Source: Diphasiastrum complanatum (Eukaryota > Streptophyta > Lycopodiopsida > Lycopodiales > Lycopodiaceae). Taken from it: a DNA stretch of 64,000 nt. The position numbers were made by a program, and so were the translations under genes. Under the pieces are notes generated by a model. It saw only the letters and a program-made list of their open reading frames with translations, was not told the DNA's origin and did no database searches. This document shows positions 1-11,879 of this stretch, piece after piece. The DNA lies in NCBI GenBank assembly GCA_029204225.1, contig CM055095.1, forward strand, positions 20,949,348 through 21,013,347. Direction: 5' to 3'. Numbering within the stretch: position 1 is the first letter of the stretch; each line of letters opens with the position of its first letter.

Positions 1-440
1 GTCTTAAATTAAGGCTCTATGGAACTGTGGTGGTGCCTTTTTTGGTACGTGGTCCACATATTAATCTATATACCATGTTCAAGTTGCAGGTGTATCTTGT
101 CTCATTAATATAGCTAATTAGCATTCGGTTTCGAACTTAGAAAACCTTCCGGGCCACATGATCTAGTCACTAGTGTATGAAAGTGATCAATATGAGTGAT
201 CATATCAAAATAACAACAGTGCCGTTTTCTAAATTGAAACAAGACTTGAAGATAAGGGATTTTAGTTCGAGATTTAGCAAAGATTTTGTAGCCAAACTGC
301 TACTTTGAGTGTAGAGAAAAATGGAATTTGTGGAATTTGAAGCTTCGGTGCATTTCAGTTTCAGTTCTTACAGGGAATGCCTTGTTATGTTTCCGCTCAC
401 TTTTCAATTTGTCTGATGACTTCTTCTTCCTTTATTGAAG
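1..440 (+). other. Intron of the NC2-alpha-like gene
   Basis: There is no coding signal. The stretch ends in a pyrimidine-rich tract and AG at 439-440, directly before the first visible exon, so it is read as the intron preceding that exon. The earlier exon or exons lie outside the window. Confidence 0.6.
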
Positions 441-2550
441 CCAAAGCACTGGAGCTCTTTTTGCAAGATCTTTGTGATAAGACCTACGAGATAACTTTAC
501 AAAGAGGAGCAAAAACCATGAGTTCTTTGCATCTGTGAGTTTTCTTTCCTAATGTCCCATAAATTTTTGATTCCTTAAAGCATATATTTGGGGTTTTTCC
601 TGATTTCTTGCAGCAACTTGCCATTGTCTATCATCTCCTTGTTTTTAAGTTTAAGGAAACATTTGGAAGTTTTTAAGTTCAGGGAAACATTTGGATTTTT
701 TCATAAGCAAAGTGAAACTTGACATTTTGTTGGTTGATGTTCTAGGTTGCCTGATGGCATGAACCTCTGTTAACATTGACTGTTCCACATGTGTCTGCCC
801 CACTCCGTCATGCATATTTCAAGCTTAGACTTGCTTTGACTATGCCTCTCTCTAAGGGCTATAGCAAACTTTTATGCTTTTAGTACTTGTCTAAGTTGCT
901 CTGATTAAAAGATCAAGCCATCCTTAGTTTATGGACCTTCTATCTGTAATCTAGTGCAAGTGATGTGCCACTCAGTTTTTTCTCTCTTATGTGGCTGTTC
1001 TCTGTTTTGTAAAATTTAACATGTCTCAGGAGTATAATATAAAATTCCTGTAGTTTGTTCTCTTTCTGATTTCATATTTGTGACAGGAAGCAGTGTGTAC
1101 AGACCAACAGTGTGTTTGATTTCTTACAAGAGATAGTATCAAAAGTTCCTGATATTGGAGGAGACCAAGGAGATGATAAAAATGGAGGTCGAAGAAGGTA
1201 GTATGATCTTATTAAAAGTAGATTGTAGCTTGTTTAGTTTTCACAAGTATTAGACAGCAGGATTGAGGCCTCTCATGAAACTTTTCAGGAAGAAAGTAGA
1301 AAGGAAAATTTCAATCTTTTGTTTCAACTTTGAAAGACTTGGTTTGTATTGCTGCCACTTTATTTCATTCACATTCTTTCATAGAACAAAAATTGTCTTG
1401 ATTTTTCCTAGACCTGATTTGATGCAAGAGGAGATTTCTGTTTGTAGCGGGTATGCATATCTGACTAAATAGATACTGTAAGCATGTACAATTCATCTCC
1501 TACATGGGATGCCTGCTATATATTTTCTTGGATGAGCAAGTTGAACTTCTGCCAGTGTGTAGAGTGAATGTGTTGACCTCTTGTTTCTGCTTAAAGATGA
1601 ATCTTCACTTATTAATTCACAATTCTATGTAACATTTTAGATTTAATCTCTTCAGAATTTGTGCTGTTTGGAAATTTATAGTGCTTCCCCATTTTTCTAA
1701 CAGGAAAATTTCAGAGGAAGATGAGAATGACTCTGATGATGAAGATTCCAAAAGGCCAAAACCAGTAAGTTGGATATCTTAGCACATTTCACAAATTAAG
1801 TCAACATAAGGCCTTTTTCTGGATGGTGGCTATAGTTTTGTAGAGCCGCTTGCATGATCATTTAGAGCTTATAAGAAGTATATAAAAAAACTTTTGATTC
1901 TCCTTCAAATCTAATCAAATGATGTGTTAGCCCACAGGAAAAGTAGGAAATTGATTTAAGTTGTTTTGGATGTAGGAGACACTTAAGCCAGTAACTTATC
2001 ATCAAGTTTAGAATTAGCTGGCATTTGAGTACCGAATTTGTTTTGGTTTTTCTCTTTACTAATATTTTGTAAGTTGCTGTGTTTGATTAAGGACGCCTTG
2101 CCGAATTCATCAGGCAGGGGTCGTGGCAGAGGTCGAGGAAGAGGAAGAGGGGCTAAGAATGGTGCACTGGATGTCAGAAATGGACGAGCAGTTGAAAAAT
2201 ATGAAGACGCAGACCTTGATAATTACTTAGATACTAGTGACAGGTCTGAAAGTAACTTAGAAAGTGTGAGCCCGAAAACAAAAGTAGAAGAAGCTGACAA
2301 AAAAGAACCCTTAACTATGCCTAAGGGACCCCAACTACGAGGTTTTGATCTCAACCTTGATCTTGATGAAAATGGTGATGTGCAAGAGTCACACCTAGAG
2401 GTCGAAGAGGACATGAAGCCTAAGAATCTTGAGATGGAACGAGAAAATGCTTCAATACAAGTAGAGCAATCAGAAATACACCAAGACAGGCGCATTATGG
2501 TGAACGATGATGAAGATGATTATGATTGCGAAGATGATGAAGATGGATGA
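441..2550 (+). CDS. NC2-alpha / DRAP1-like transcription co-repressor, 5'-partial
   Basis: Four exons join in frame: 441-534, 1087-1197, 1704-1764 and 2092-2550 (TGA stop), all with GT..AG introns and matching phases, giving about 241 visible residues. The first two exons encode the second half of a histone fold (ALELFLQDLCDKTYEIT, RGAKTMSSLHLKQCV, FDFLQEIVSKVPD), which is characteristic of NC2-alpha (DRAP1). That protein pairs with NC2-beta/Dr1 and clamps TBP on promoter DNA. The start codon and first histone-fold helix lie left of the window. The last exon encodes a Gly-Arg repeat (about eight GR pairs), an acidic region, the motif FDLNLDLDENGD and an acidic C-terminal run. The LNLDL core fits the LxLxL EAR repression motif. 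Family assignment is firm; exon ends come from splice consensus only. Confidence 0.85.
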
Positions 2551-3877
2551 AAAAATATCCTGAATTTATTGGATTGACTTGTCAATATTCTCCAAAACAG
2601 GTTATGGAAAGTCTTGTAGAGTAGGTAACTTCAGGTTAGGTTTTATGGCCTTCCAGTGCCATTGGAACTTTTTTTTGCAGAATGTCAAAATGGGAAAAAT
2701 AATCCATTTTGGCTCATCGTTAACTTGTAGATGTAGTGATGGGAATCCATTGGACAGTTTGAGAGGTCCTCAAAAGATGCAGGATCAAGTATTTATGAAA
2801 CTTTGAACCCAAAACATCTTAAATTCTGATGCAAGCAGCAATCACCCAATAGTCATTGCTCTTTAAACCTGGGTTTTTGTTTGGTCATCTCAAATTGTGA
2901 TCAAGCTTATGTACGCCACACGGTCTTAAGGAAAAGTGGAAGCATTGAGGCTTGAACAGGGAGGTGTTCAGCATGTGCTGCGCAATACCTATTGCCAGTC
3001 GCATTTTTCTTTATACTAGCATGCATTCCATCAGTGTACTAATTTTTGTATCACTGCACAGGAACCTCTTATGAGGGATGATAGAGTTTCTTTATGTTAA
3101 GCACACAATAACAATAGTATCTCTTTGTATATACATTAGGTTGGATGCATGCTTGAGCTGGTTTTCATGCTTATTATCTTGAATACCTGCTCAGGTTGTA
3201 TAGGGGATAGTTAGATTAAAGGGGAGGAAATCTTATGCTTGTCTTAGCGCTGCTCCGTTTTGGGAGTTTACCCTTGTGTTCTCTTTGAGCAGGGTTCAAT
3301 CATACTTCTACATGCAGCATATCCCAGAAATTTTCCCGTAGATGGTAAGGCACTTTATTGGAGCATTAGATGAAATGTACGCTTCCCCTGGTACTCACTA
3401 TATTACCTTAAAGCAAATTTACTGTTGCTCTTCACTCGGGAACTTTTCTAAAAGCTAGGTGAGACACGTCAGCAAAATCTGGAAATTGATGCCAGACTCT
3501 TATGTTTCCGCATCACAGTATAGCTTGCCTTGATTTATTTTTTTATATTCCTGGAGGTTGTAGATGGGTACCTTGCATTAAGATTTACATATCTGCACTA
3601 CAGAGCCTCTCAAGCAGTCACATTCTTTTGAATGCAAATTAGCGAAATCCAGGTGTTGTCACAGGTTTGTTGTCAGCTATTGGCTGTTGACAATTTGTCA
3701 GGTTGCGCTGTGTTTGCATGGTGAAAATTTTGGTATACAACACACAACATTACCATGGGAGTTGCTAGTGCTTAAGGCCAAGAAACTTATTGGATAATTC
3801 ATGTTAAGTTGATCAATTTATGCCTCAAACGTTTTGTCTCATGAGAACAGCACACAAAGGAACTTTTCTTTTGAACT
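2551..3877. other. 3' UTR and intergenic sequence after the NC2-alpha-like gene
   Basis: The first few hundred bases probably contain the 3' UTR. No AATAAA close to the stop is convincing, and no further coding signal or repeat is seen. Confidence 0.4.
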
Positions 3878-3890
3878 TAGAAGCCCGGTC

Positions 3891-3923
3891 GGAACGTACT
3901 GTACGTATCGTACAGTACGTTCC
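3891..3923. repeat. Perfect 15-bp-arm palindrome in the left TIR
   Basis: GGAACGTACTGTACG, a TAT loop, then the exact reverse complement CGTACAGTACGTTCC. It can fold into a near-continuous hairpin. The right TIR carries a shorter version at 5511-5532. Confidence 0.9.
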
Positions 3924-4197
3924 GGAACGAACTGGGTCGGAACGTTTTTTTTAAGAAAAAAAAACCAGCTATTGAAATGCCACCTGCTGTCCGTGATCTT
4001 CCTTCTTGAAAATATATTGAGGGACGCTTTATAATGCATTGAGGGACGCTACAGATCAGAAATTGATTTGAAATCCTTGTTTTGAAATCGATGATGTGTA
4101 ATTTTTAACAAAGAAATCGATCTTAACAAACACGTTGATCCTAGAATCGCTATCTTCTCTGACTGCTGCTCACGTTAATCATAGAATTGCTATCTGC

Positions 4198-4335
4198 CAC
4201 GTTACATATATCCGAGCTAGAATCGCTGTCTGAGCCACGCTATATATCTTGATTCTGTTCCTTAATCTCCATTGCTTTGTTAAAAACCACGTTATCTATA
4301 TCCGAGCCATAATCGCTGTCTGAGCCACGCTATAT
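4198..4335. repeat. Direct duplication of about 48 bp inside the TIR element
   Basis: Copies at 4198-4245 and 4288-4335 share TATATCCGAGC and AATCGCTGTCTGAGCCACGC with few differences. A shorter direct pair, TTGAGGGACGCT, lies just upstream near 4016-4050. Confidence 0.75.
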
Positions 4336-4520
4336 TTGAGATGGTCTCTGTACGCTTGGAGGGATCGTTCCGGAGAGTCTCAAAACCGTGGATGACGTGG
4401 GCCTGAACGAAGCCACTACTCACAGAAGCCTTTATGATGGAAGGAATTTTGCAACCAAGAAGCATAGTGCATAGAACTGCGATCAACCCAAATGGAAGCC
4501 AAATGTAGAGAAGCCGCTTA

Positions 4521-4617
4521 GTTGCCCGTTCTGTCCATTAACTCTCAGGATATGTTTTTTTTTTCTTTGTAAAAACAATGTATTTTTTTTTGGGAGTCCC
4601 GTTCTGGAGCGGGCAAC
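4521..4617. mobile_element. 97-bp MITE-like element nested in the larger TIR element
   Basis: The ends are GTTGCCCGTTCTG and, on the other strand, GTTGCCCGCTCCAGAACGG. TA flanks both sides (4519-4520, 4618-4619). The interior is mostly T/A runs. The terminus resembles that of the surrounding 1.7-kb element (GAAGCCCGGTC), suggesting the same transposition machinery served both. It is too short to code. Confidence 0.55.
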
Positions 4618-5510
4618 TAAGCTTTGGAAGACAGTACAAATATTTCGATACTGTTTGCAGTTCACTGCAGAAAGCAGTCAGTAAGTCCACAAGCTATAGA
4701 TGTTGCCTTTCTTGGATGTAGTAACTCACATTATCTACCAAAATAAGTTTCTACAATGATTCTGCATTCCACCAACTGCCTTCTTTTGTGCATGCATAGC
4801 TCATGCGGTGTGATTGTCATCCAGTAATAGCGTAGCTTGGAGCCTTTTTGTTGGAAAGGCATGTAGTTATGGACATTTTTTAGAACCATCATTGACATTC
4901 GCAGGGGTTCCTTTGGCCTTTATATCAGTTAAATGGATAAGACTGATCCAGTGGCCATGTGGTAATGTGAGGACCCTCTTGGAGTTCATGCCAAGTTGAT
5001 GTCAGCCATATCCTAGCATAGTCAGGGAAAGTTACTTATGGGCTTTCAGAAGTCTACAAGTAGAATATGGTTTGTGGCATAGTTGCCCATTGCACTTTAG
5101 TTATCACAGTTATGCATAAGTAACAAAAACTTTCAAATGTTAGCCTTTCGATGAATCTAACCAATCAATATGCTACTGCCGCAGACAGTATCATAAACTC
5201 AGGAGATCCTTGAAATGCTACACCAAAATCTAACCTAGTTGGCTGTTAAAGCCATGGCCTTTCCACACATAGCAAACCTATTGTCAAACCTTATTTCACA
5301 GTCTGGAAACTACACAAAGCGAGCAAATTGGTTACTCAAAAGCCTGTTAGACACAACCACTGCTTAGGAGAAAGATTCTGCCCACAATAAAGGCTTGCAG
5401 TCGTTGGGATCCAAGCTGTACGACAGCGATTTTGCTCACAAACCCTCCTGTCAGATAGATCGCGGCCAGCAAGTGTCATGTTTTTTTAATTAAAAAAAAA
5501 TGTTTCAACC

Positions 5511-5532
5511 CAGTACGTTCCGGAACGTACTG
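5511..5532. repeat. Perfect 22-bp palindrome in the right TIR
   Basis: CAGTACGTTCC is followed directly by GGAACGTACTG, an uninterrupted palindrome. It is the counterpart of the 3891-3923 hairpin in the opposite terminus of the same element. Confidence 0.9.
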
Positions 5533-5565
5533 CGTTCCGACCCAAAAGGGTCGAACGGGTTTCTA

Positions 5566-6062
5566 AGGTTTGTGGCCATTCGTGCAACACCATCTTTTTG
5601 TATAGTTTATCTTGCTAGGCTTTTGCCAACCTCACACTTTCGTATTTGCTCAAGAGTCTTCTAGAGTATTTCGAAACTAACCACAAATACAATGTACATT
5701 GTAAGATGTGTTGCTTTTTGCATATGCATATTCTATTAATCCAATGTGCTGTCTGTTTGCTTTTACTATATGCATAGAAGGCTTTTATATGTAAGGAGCT
5801 AAGGCTCAACAACATGCTTGAAGCAGTTCCTGAGTGTGGCCTAGTGGTTGACATATTTTTTCACCCCAAGATCTAGAATTTGATTCCACTTGTACGAATG
5901 GGAAGGGAGATGCAAGAACCAAAACATGTCCTTGGGGCCAAGATCATGACAACAGCCAAAACACTGTTTAGCAAGAACATGACAAGAACCTTCAGTCAAG
6001 AACTGACTTATATCATGATGGCTCTGATAAGTTATTAGGCAACATGCAGAGAAATTTTACAG
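5566..6062. other. No gene seen
   Basis: AT-rich sequence without a convincing ORF, repeat or RNA gene. It ends at the splice-acceptor-like sequence before the candidate exon at 6063. Confidence 0.3.
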
Positions 6063-6248
6063 ATTGAACTTCCGTCAAAACAGGATTGGAGCCAAAGATC
6101 AATCAAGAGCTTTGATGTATCAGGCCTTTGGCTCAAACTCGCTGGACCCCAACCTGGGCACAAGGCTTCCATAGGCAGGTGCATATCCGGAATCGAGCGC
6201 CCAGACTTCCATGAGCGGAAAGAGGTAGCCAAGCAATTATGTTACATC
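6063..6248 (+). pseudogene. Orphan candidate exon, 62 codons, unrecognised
   Basis: A fully open 186-bp stretch (exactly 62 codons) is preceded by TTTTACAG and followed by GTAAGG. Its composition is more GC-rich and codon-like than the surroundings; the product includes LKLAGPQPGHKASIG and ERPDFHERKEVAKQL. I do not recognise the protein. No neighbouring exon was found, so this may be a relic or transduplicated exon, or one exon of an undetected gene. The reverse strand is also open for 65 codons, which lowers confidence. Confidence 0.3.
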
Positions 6249-7465
6249 GTAAGGATTGTTTGGCTGATTCCAAAGTGTAGGATTGACTTTGTACATAAAT
6301 CTTCAATCAAGCTTTTACTACAAATTAGTACAAAATGTTGAACTTCCACTATCGCACTGAAAGCTAGCGTGTCAACACTCCATGTAGTTGTATGTCTTTA
6401 TTTACTGCTTAGTACGCGCTATGCTTTATGCTTAATATAAGTTTTTTGTCGAGGCATTTCAATAGTATAGAAGGAATTTTTTTTTTTGCCACTATAACTT
6501 AAAAAAGTGCAAAACAGATACGAAAATTTTCGAAGCATAATAGAAAGCTATCTTAATCTAATGCATGGGCTGGCATTTTTTTAAAAAATTAATTCTTTTT
6601 TAATCTCTATTATAAAATTTGAAATGTTCAGGATGAATGTGCAGCTTGGGCTTTGACATATATTATGAGCCGAAAGACTTTGGAAAATTGATCTTAAACC
6701 AAATTCTAGATTATGTTTATTTGATAATTTGCATGTAAATACTTATTTGCAAATTGGGAATACCACACTTCTTAGACTTATATTGTTAATGCAGAAAATG
6801 AATTTATATCTTATGCATGCATAGTTTAACTAAGCTAGGCAATACTCCTCCATGGCAATAAACAAACACTATAATCTTAGTCAAGGGAAGGTAGCCTTGC
6901 ATGCTATATTTTCTAATGAAAAAAAATTGTTGATGGAACTATGATAAGATCTCGACTACGAATGGACAAACTTTGTATCATCATTATCTTCTTTTGCTTT
7001 TGCTAGTACTCGAGCAAAACTAGGTCATGGGGCAAAATAAGATAGGTTAATAAGTTGAAAAGAAGGTGCATCTTTCCAAACCAATTGTTCTCCAATTTTA
7101 ATCTTTGGTGGTGACAATAATATAGATGCCTTGGTCATTCAAAGAACTGGATGGTAAAGATGAAGATGCCTTCATAATCTAAAACATTGGATGGACAAGT
7201 TACTCTCTGTGGCTCTTTATACGAAGAACATTATAGCTCTTATTTTCTTGAGCATTTTTTAAGAATCCACCAACAATAGAACTTTGTACAATAGTTCAAT
7301 GTTGAAAGCATGGAATATTTTTTTGAAACATTTTATGAATCAAACTAGGGTGAGTCATTTGGATATAAATTCCTTCGAAAAGATTAGCTACATACTAATT
7401 TGGTTAAATATTTGTGACAACTGTTACAATCTGTACTTTTGTTGATTACAAGCGGATCATTCACT

Positions 7466-7502
<37 letters not shown>

Positions 7503-8182
7503 TCAAAGAATTTCTAAAAGGTCGAAGCCTTCTCACGCCCACTTCCTATACTGTGCAACTACTTTGACAATGACAACAGTCATCACGATTTACTCCAGAC
7601 GGCACAATGGCTCCACGCCACCTTCTTGTACACTCATTTGCATAGTTGTAAATTGTATATAGATGATTATTGTAATCAAATATGCAACAATGCTGAATGA
7701 GAGACAAACATTGTAGATGCTTTCACACATTAATTCCTTCTTTCAGACTGATTGTCAATAATAAGCTCATAGCCTTTACAGAGTGGAGTTAGCTTCCTAA
7801 GCACACGGTTTTCATCTGCTATTATCTTGTGCTCATAGCATCAATCTGATGTGTATTTTTCATACATTAATCTAAATCAATCACTGTCTTCTTAGTCAGA
7901 ATTGTAAGCTTTGCTATTCCATTTCTTGTCTGACTTTCTCACTGCTTTGTCTGATTGCCTGCTCTTTTTGCTTTCGCAAACAACCGCGCAATCAAGCTCT
8001 ATTTTGTGTTCGCCTACTGATGTTGTAGTGCACACACCGAGGAATCTTCCCCTTCCATCATAGAATCTTGACACAAGATGTGGCAAACCCAGTTGAAATT
8101 ATTGTACCTTACTCTATGTGAGAAATTATATTGCAGTGCTCATCTTTTTTACTTGATAGCTTGAATAGATTTCCTAACAACA
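6249..8182. other. No gene seen; one AC microsatellite
   Basis: AT-rich sequence with no ORF of interest. A (CA)n run of about 30 bp lies at 7466-7497. Nothing else could be supported. Confidence 0.4.
7466..7497. repeat. (CA)n microsatellite
   Basis: Uninterrupted CA dinucleotide run of about 30 bp. Confidence 0.95.
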
Positions 8183-9022
8183 ATGTCAAATCACACGCAC
8201 ACATGTATGCATATGGAGGCATTTTGCTATCTGGATTTTGTTGGAAGTAGAAAAAAGAAAAAAAAAAAGGGATTTTCTACTAGTTATTCTTCCGTTGTTC
8301 CTTTGTGTACTTTTCCAACAAGATAGAATCGCTCTAGCTTGAAATTCTAAGGCAAGAGCACTTAATACATGCATGAATCATTCACCATTCAACATACACA
8401 TTCAAAGGCAACTTGTGATGAAAAAAACTAATTAAGAAATTGGCTTGCTCTCGAGTAGAGAGAGAATACAAGAGATGGCTCTCAAGTAGAGAGAGAGTGT
8501 GTGCAACAAGCTCTATGTGTAGAATCTCAAAATCCCCCCAAAAAACTCAATGTAGAATCACTCTCTCTCACTCCAATGGTGCTCAATGATTAAACCTCTC
8601 TAGAATCACCTCTTACTTTGATTGGACCACTTACATGCCACCTCTTACATTGATTGGACCATTTAGGTGCATCCTTCACTATGATTGGTCATATTGACAA
8701 ATAACATGATGAGGTGCAATGTCACTAGCCCTCTACCATCAAGCCAAGTGTAAGCAACCTACACTTTCATGATCTAATCCAAGTCCAAAATTGGCCTAAT
8801 CACTTAATTACAAGTGTACAAGTGTACAATGAGTGGTTTTGATAGAGGACCCCTAAACCTCAAGATTAAGGCCTACTGACTATCAAACTCAGCATAAATG
8901 AACTAAAGTGATTATGACTACCCTCCACATGTGGGAACATGCTCCACACGTGAGATTTCACTATGTAAATGAAATTGCAAAATGGTCGAGCTAGATTTGT
9001 CAAATCTTCACACCTTAGCCAA
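8183..9022 (-). mobile_element. Probable solo LTR of a copia family, decayed
   Basis: This stretch resembles the LTR at 13392-14241: both have repeated CTCTCGAGTAGAGAGAGA-type units, then CCACCTCTTA..TTGGACCA blocks, then CCACATGTGGGAACATGCTCCACACGTG-like sequence, then GAGCTAGATTT and a terminal CACA. No coding region belongs to it. The outer limits are approximate and no target duplication was found. Confidence 0.5.
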
Positions 9023-11067
9023 TTGGTTGCTTGCTTAGAGGTTTTCTAAATTCAAGTCTCTTTTAACTGTTGCGATTGTTCTTTTAGGATTAGATAAGTC
9101 CCCTATCAATATCAATGACTCTTTTTTTTGAAGTTATTGTGGGAGATCTGGAATAGTTAGAACAAAAAAGTCTCAATGGTGAAAACTCAAACCTATTCAT
9201 TTTTAGACCAAAAGGAGCATTTTTGCTATGTCATGATATTAGAGGGCCTCCATGTGTGGTGTACAATAGAATATACTTGGGGGAGGCCCCATCATATTCA
9301 CTTTTTTGATGCATATATTAGCATATCTTGGAACTACTCATTCTTATTGAAATGGGACTACCCCCCGAGGCTTTCTCATACTTTGTACAATGTACGGTTT
9401 ATTGAGTTATGGAATATTTCATGTCGATTTGATATATTACATTTTTGTGAGATGACTTTTTTGTCATTCATTATTTCTTGATGTATAAGTAAAAGACACA
9501 ATAAGTCACACATTCTTTAACATGCCATAAAAATTGAATTGATGGAAATGGGACAATGATATTAGCAAAAGATGTGAAAAATTATATTAAATTAGGAACA
9601 AGTTTCACCATTATTAGTGAAAATAAGCGAGTATAGAGGGAAATTATTATCCCAATGCTTTCACATATAGATAAAATTGCTATCTCAAAAAAAAAGCAAG
9701 AAAGCTACTTTTGTATTACTAAAAATAATTTAATATGACAAATTTCCAAACCTAGAAATCACTTTATTTAAACAGATCTCAATTAAAAAAGATGGTAACA
9801 AATTATATTGGCAAAGAAATTGCTACATTAAGAAGCAACAACATGCCTAGCAACACGTGAAATCAAAATTAGTTGAACATGCGATGAGCAATGAGCTAGT
9901 CCTCAACACATAGTAGTCTTGATTTATTGCACTCTCTTGATTAAAGTATCGAAGAACCTTCTATCACTTGTCAAAACTTCAAGTAGAAGTAACAAAACGT
10001 CCAACAACTATTCATAAGAATAGTTTGTTTCACCAAGAAATGCCTTGACTTTATTTGCAACATGGCTATGTGAAGTCAAGTCATCCATCAAAAACAAAAG
10101 TCACTAGTTCCTGCCTAGTTATTTTTTATACAAGTACGGGAATATCAAGAGAGAACTTATAGCTATGGGAAACATTTAATATTCTTGGCACCAAAGCAAT
10201 CGGCCCTTTAAACTCAATAAAAATATTAGAACTAGCCTTGACACTAGCCGCTCAAGATCAAATGTCAATTTGTGAGCTAAAAATTATGCATAATATATGC
10301 TTTATATACTTGAATGTCAACATAGTGTATCACAATTTGTAGATGGTGAAATATTATTAAAGATATAAGCAAAGAATCTCAAAGGCATTGTCAAACTTTA
10401 CCATGGTGACTTTTACTTGAATATATGTTTCTAATATGTCAATTGGATTTAATAGAACTTTTATCATAACTTCATTAGAAACATTATTAGGCACGTCTTG
10501 GGTAACAATGTTGAGCTTTTTAAGACATTATTTAGGAATATTATTAGGCTTTTAATTGAATATGTTTAATCCATGTTAACATTCAATAAGTTTAATCCAT
10601 GGTAAAATTCAATAAATTAAGTCCTATTGTACCTAGTGAACCATCTTGGTCCAATTTAAGGATTGCTTTGTTCCTCTAGGAGTTTGAATTTAGAGTCATT
10701 GCTGGAAAAGAAAAGCAGCAATATCTAGTCGATCATCTATTGAGAATTAGAAACATCCTTGCTAGTAAGAAGGGGATACAATATAAGCTGTCTAATGCCA
10801 TACTGTTTTGCACTGATAAAGTTTTGGAGTGACCAACTAATGATATCATTAATTGGTAGATTTATAAATCTTTATGGCTCATTCTGAAAAACATATGATA
10901 GTTATACTTCTTCAAATTAAAAGTAGATCATCAAAGTACTTAAAATTTTTACCTCCCTTTATTACATTATGCATTTTGACGAAATGAAGCATGATGCAAT
11001 GTGTATGTAGGCTATTAAGTTCTGACAAGAGCTATGTAGGATACAATTGAATGTATCTAATCAGTCT
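9023..11067. other. Degraded repeat-like sequence without a definable gene
   Basis: AT-rich sequence. A 101-codon open stretch at 9176-9481 (+) has no recognisable domain. Near 10675-10770 a reading (EFEFRVIAG..VDHLLRI) resembles the C-terminal end of Ty3-type RNase H, so part of this stretch is probably very old retroelement. Confidence 0.3.
10675..10775 (+). pseudogene. Possible Ty3 RNase H tail fragment
   Basis: The plus-strand reading contains EFEFRVIAG and VDHLLRI, echoing the QEFDFEV..G..N..DHLSR motif at the end of plant Ty3 RNase H domains. It is short and isolated. Confidence 0.25.
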
Positions 11068-11560
11068 TGTGAAAAACTGTCAAATTTGGCAAATCTAGCT
11101 TAATTAAACCATGTAAATATGTATGTTGGTGGGTCCCACACATGTGAGGCTATCTTGCCACGTGTGAATCTACTCTAGAATAGGTTAGATCATGTTCATA
11201 GGGTTGGTCAAGGTGTTTTGGTGATGATTCCTACATTATAGGACCAAATCCCAAAAATCACGGAGTTGGTTGATCAATCTAGCCACCAACATGGCAAAAC
11301 TCAAGGTTTAGGCTAGAATGGAAAATTAGGGAAAAAATGCTCAATCATCTTTCTTATTACATGTTGGATTTTCACCTAACTCGAGGTGGGAAAGAGCTTT
11401 TCTATGTACTATCACCTCTCCATAGTAATGCCTTATAATTTTTGAGAGCTCTTTTACAATCTCGACTCTCTACGCTATGTACTTAATTTTTTCTTGTGAT
11501 CTAATGAAATAACAGTGCTCTTACTTCACTTATTGTCCACAGGCCGTGCAGAAGGTCGTG
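11068..11560 (+). mobile_element. LTR fragment of the same copia family, opposite orientation
   Basis: It starts TGTGAAAAACTG and runs through CAAATCTAGCTT and CACACATGTGAGGCTATCTTGCCACGTGTG, which match the reverse complement of the outer end of the LTR at 13392-14241. The orientation is opposite to that LTR, so this is not its pair. The right limit is uncertain. Confidence 0.4.
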
Positions 11561-11879
11561 CCACAAGTGTGGAGGTCGAATCTTCATGATAATAAATGAT
11601 TTATGGTCGCTCTTGATTGATATGTGTAGAATTGCCAATCTAGATCTTAATTTTTGATGTCTAGTTTGCATTCAATTGTTAATCAATCAATCGATCCCTC
11701 TTGTGAATCATTATTAGGCTCATTTAATGTCCAAAGTATAGAGAGTGAGGTACAAGAGCTAATCATTGATCAAAAGTACAATCCACCTTTAGCAAGTTTT
11801 GAAGCCAAAAGCTAAAATTGGTGGGCCAACTTGAAATGGATAGAAGGGGTGGAGATTTGGGGACCAAACTTGGTCAGGG

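Larger units (their letters stand above)
3880..5563. mobile_element. Non-autonomous TIR element with TA target duplication
   Basis: The ends are diverged inverted copies. The left end reads GAAGCCCGGTCGGAAC and the reverse complement of the right end reads GAAACCCGTTCGACCC. Both continue inward for roughly 130 bp through a GGAACG/CGTTCC palindrome core, a T-run and a shared CTGCTGTCCGTGATCT-like segment. TA occurs at 3878-3879 and 5564-5565. No ORF resembles a transposase, so it is a non-autonomous element. TA duplication fits Tc1/mariner-like elements, but the TIR is not the usual Stowaway end, so the superfamily is left open. Confidence 0.6.

Noticed and set aside
3834-4039. Overlapping 66-codon frames on both strands
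   Set aside because: They cover the palindromic TIR; open frames on both strands are a by-product of the inverted repeat.
9176-9481. 101-codon plus-strand ORF
   Set aside because: Aromatic-rich product with no motif, low-complexity AT-rich DNA, no splice or promoter context.
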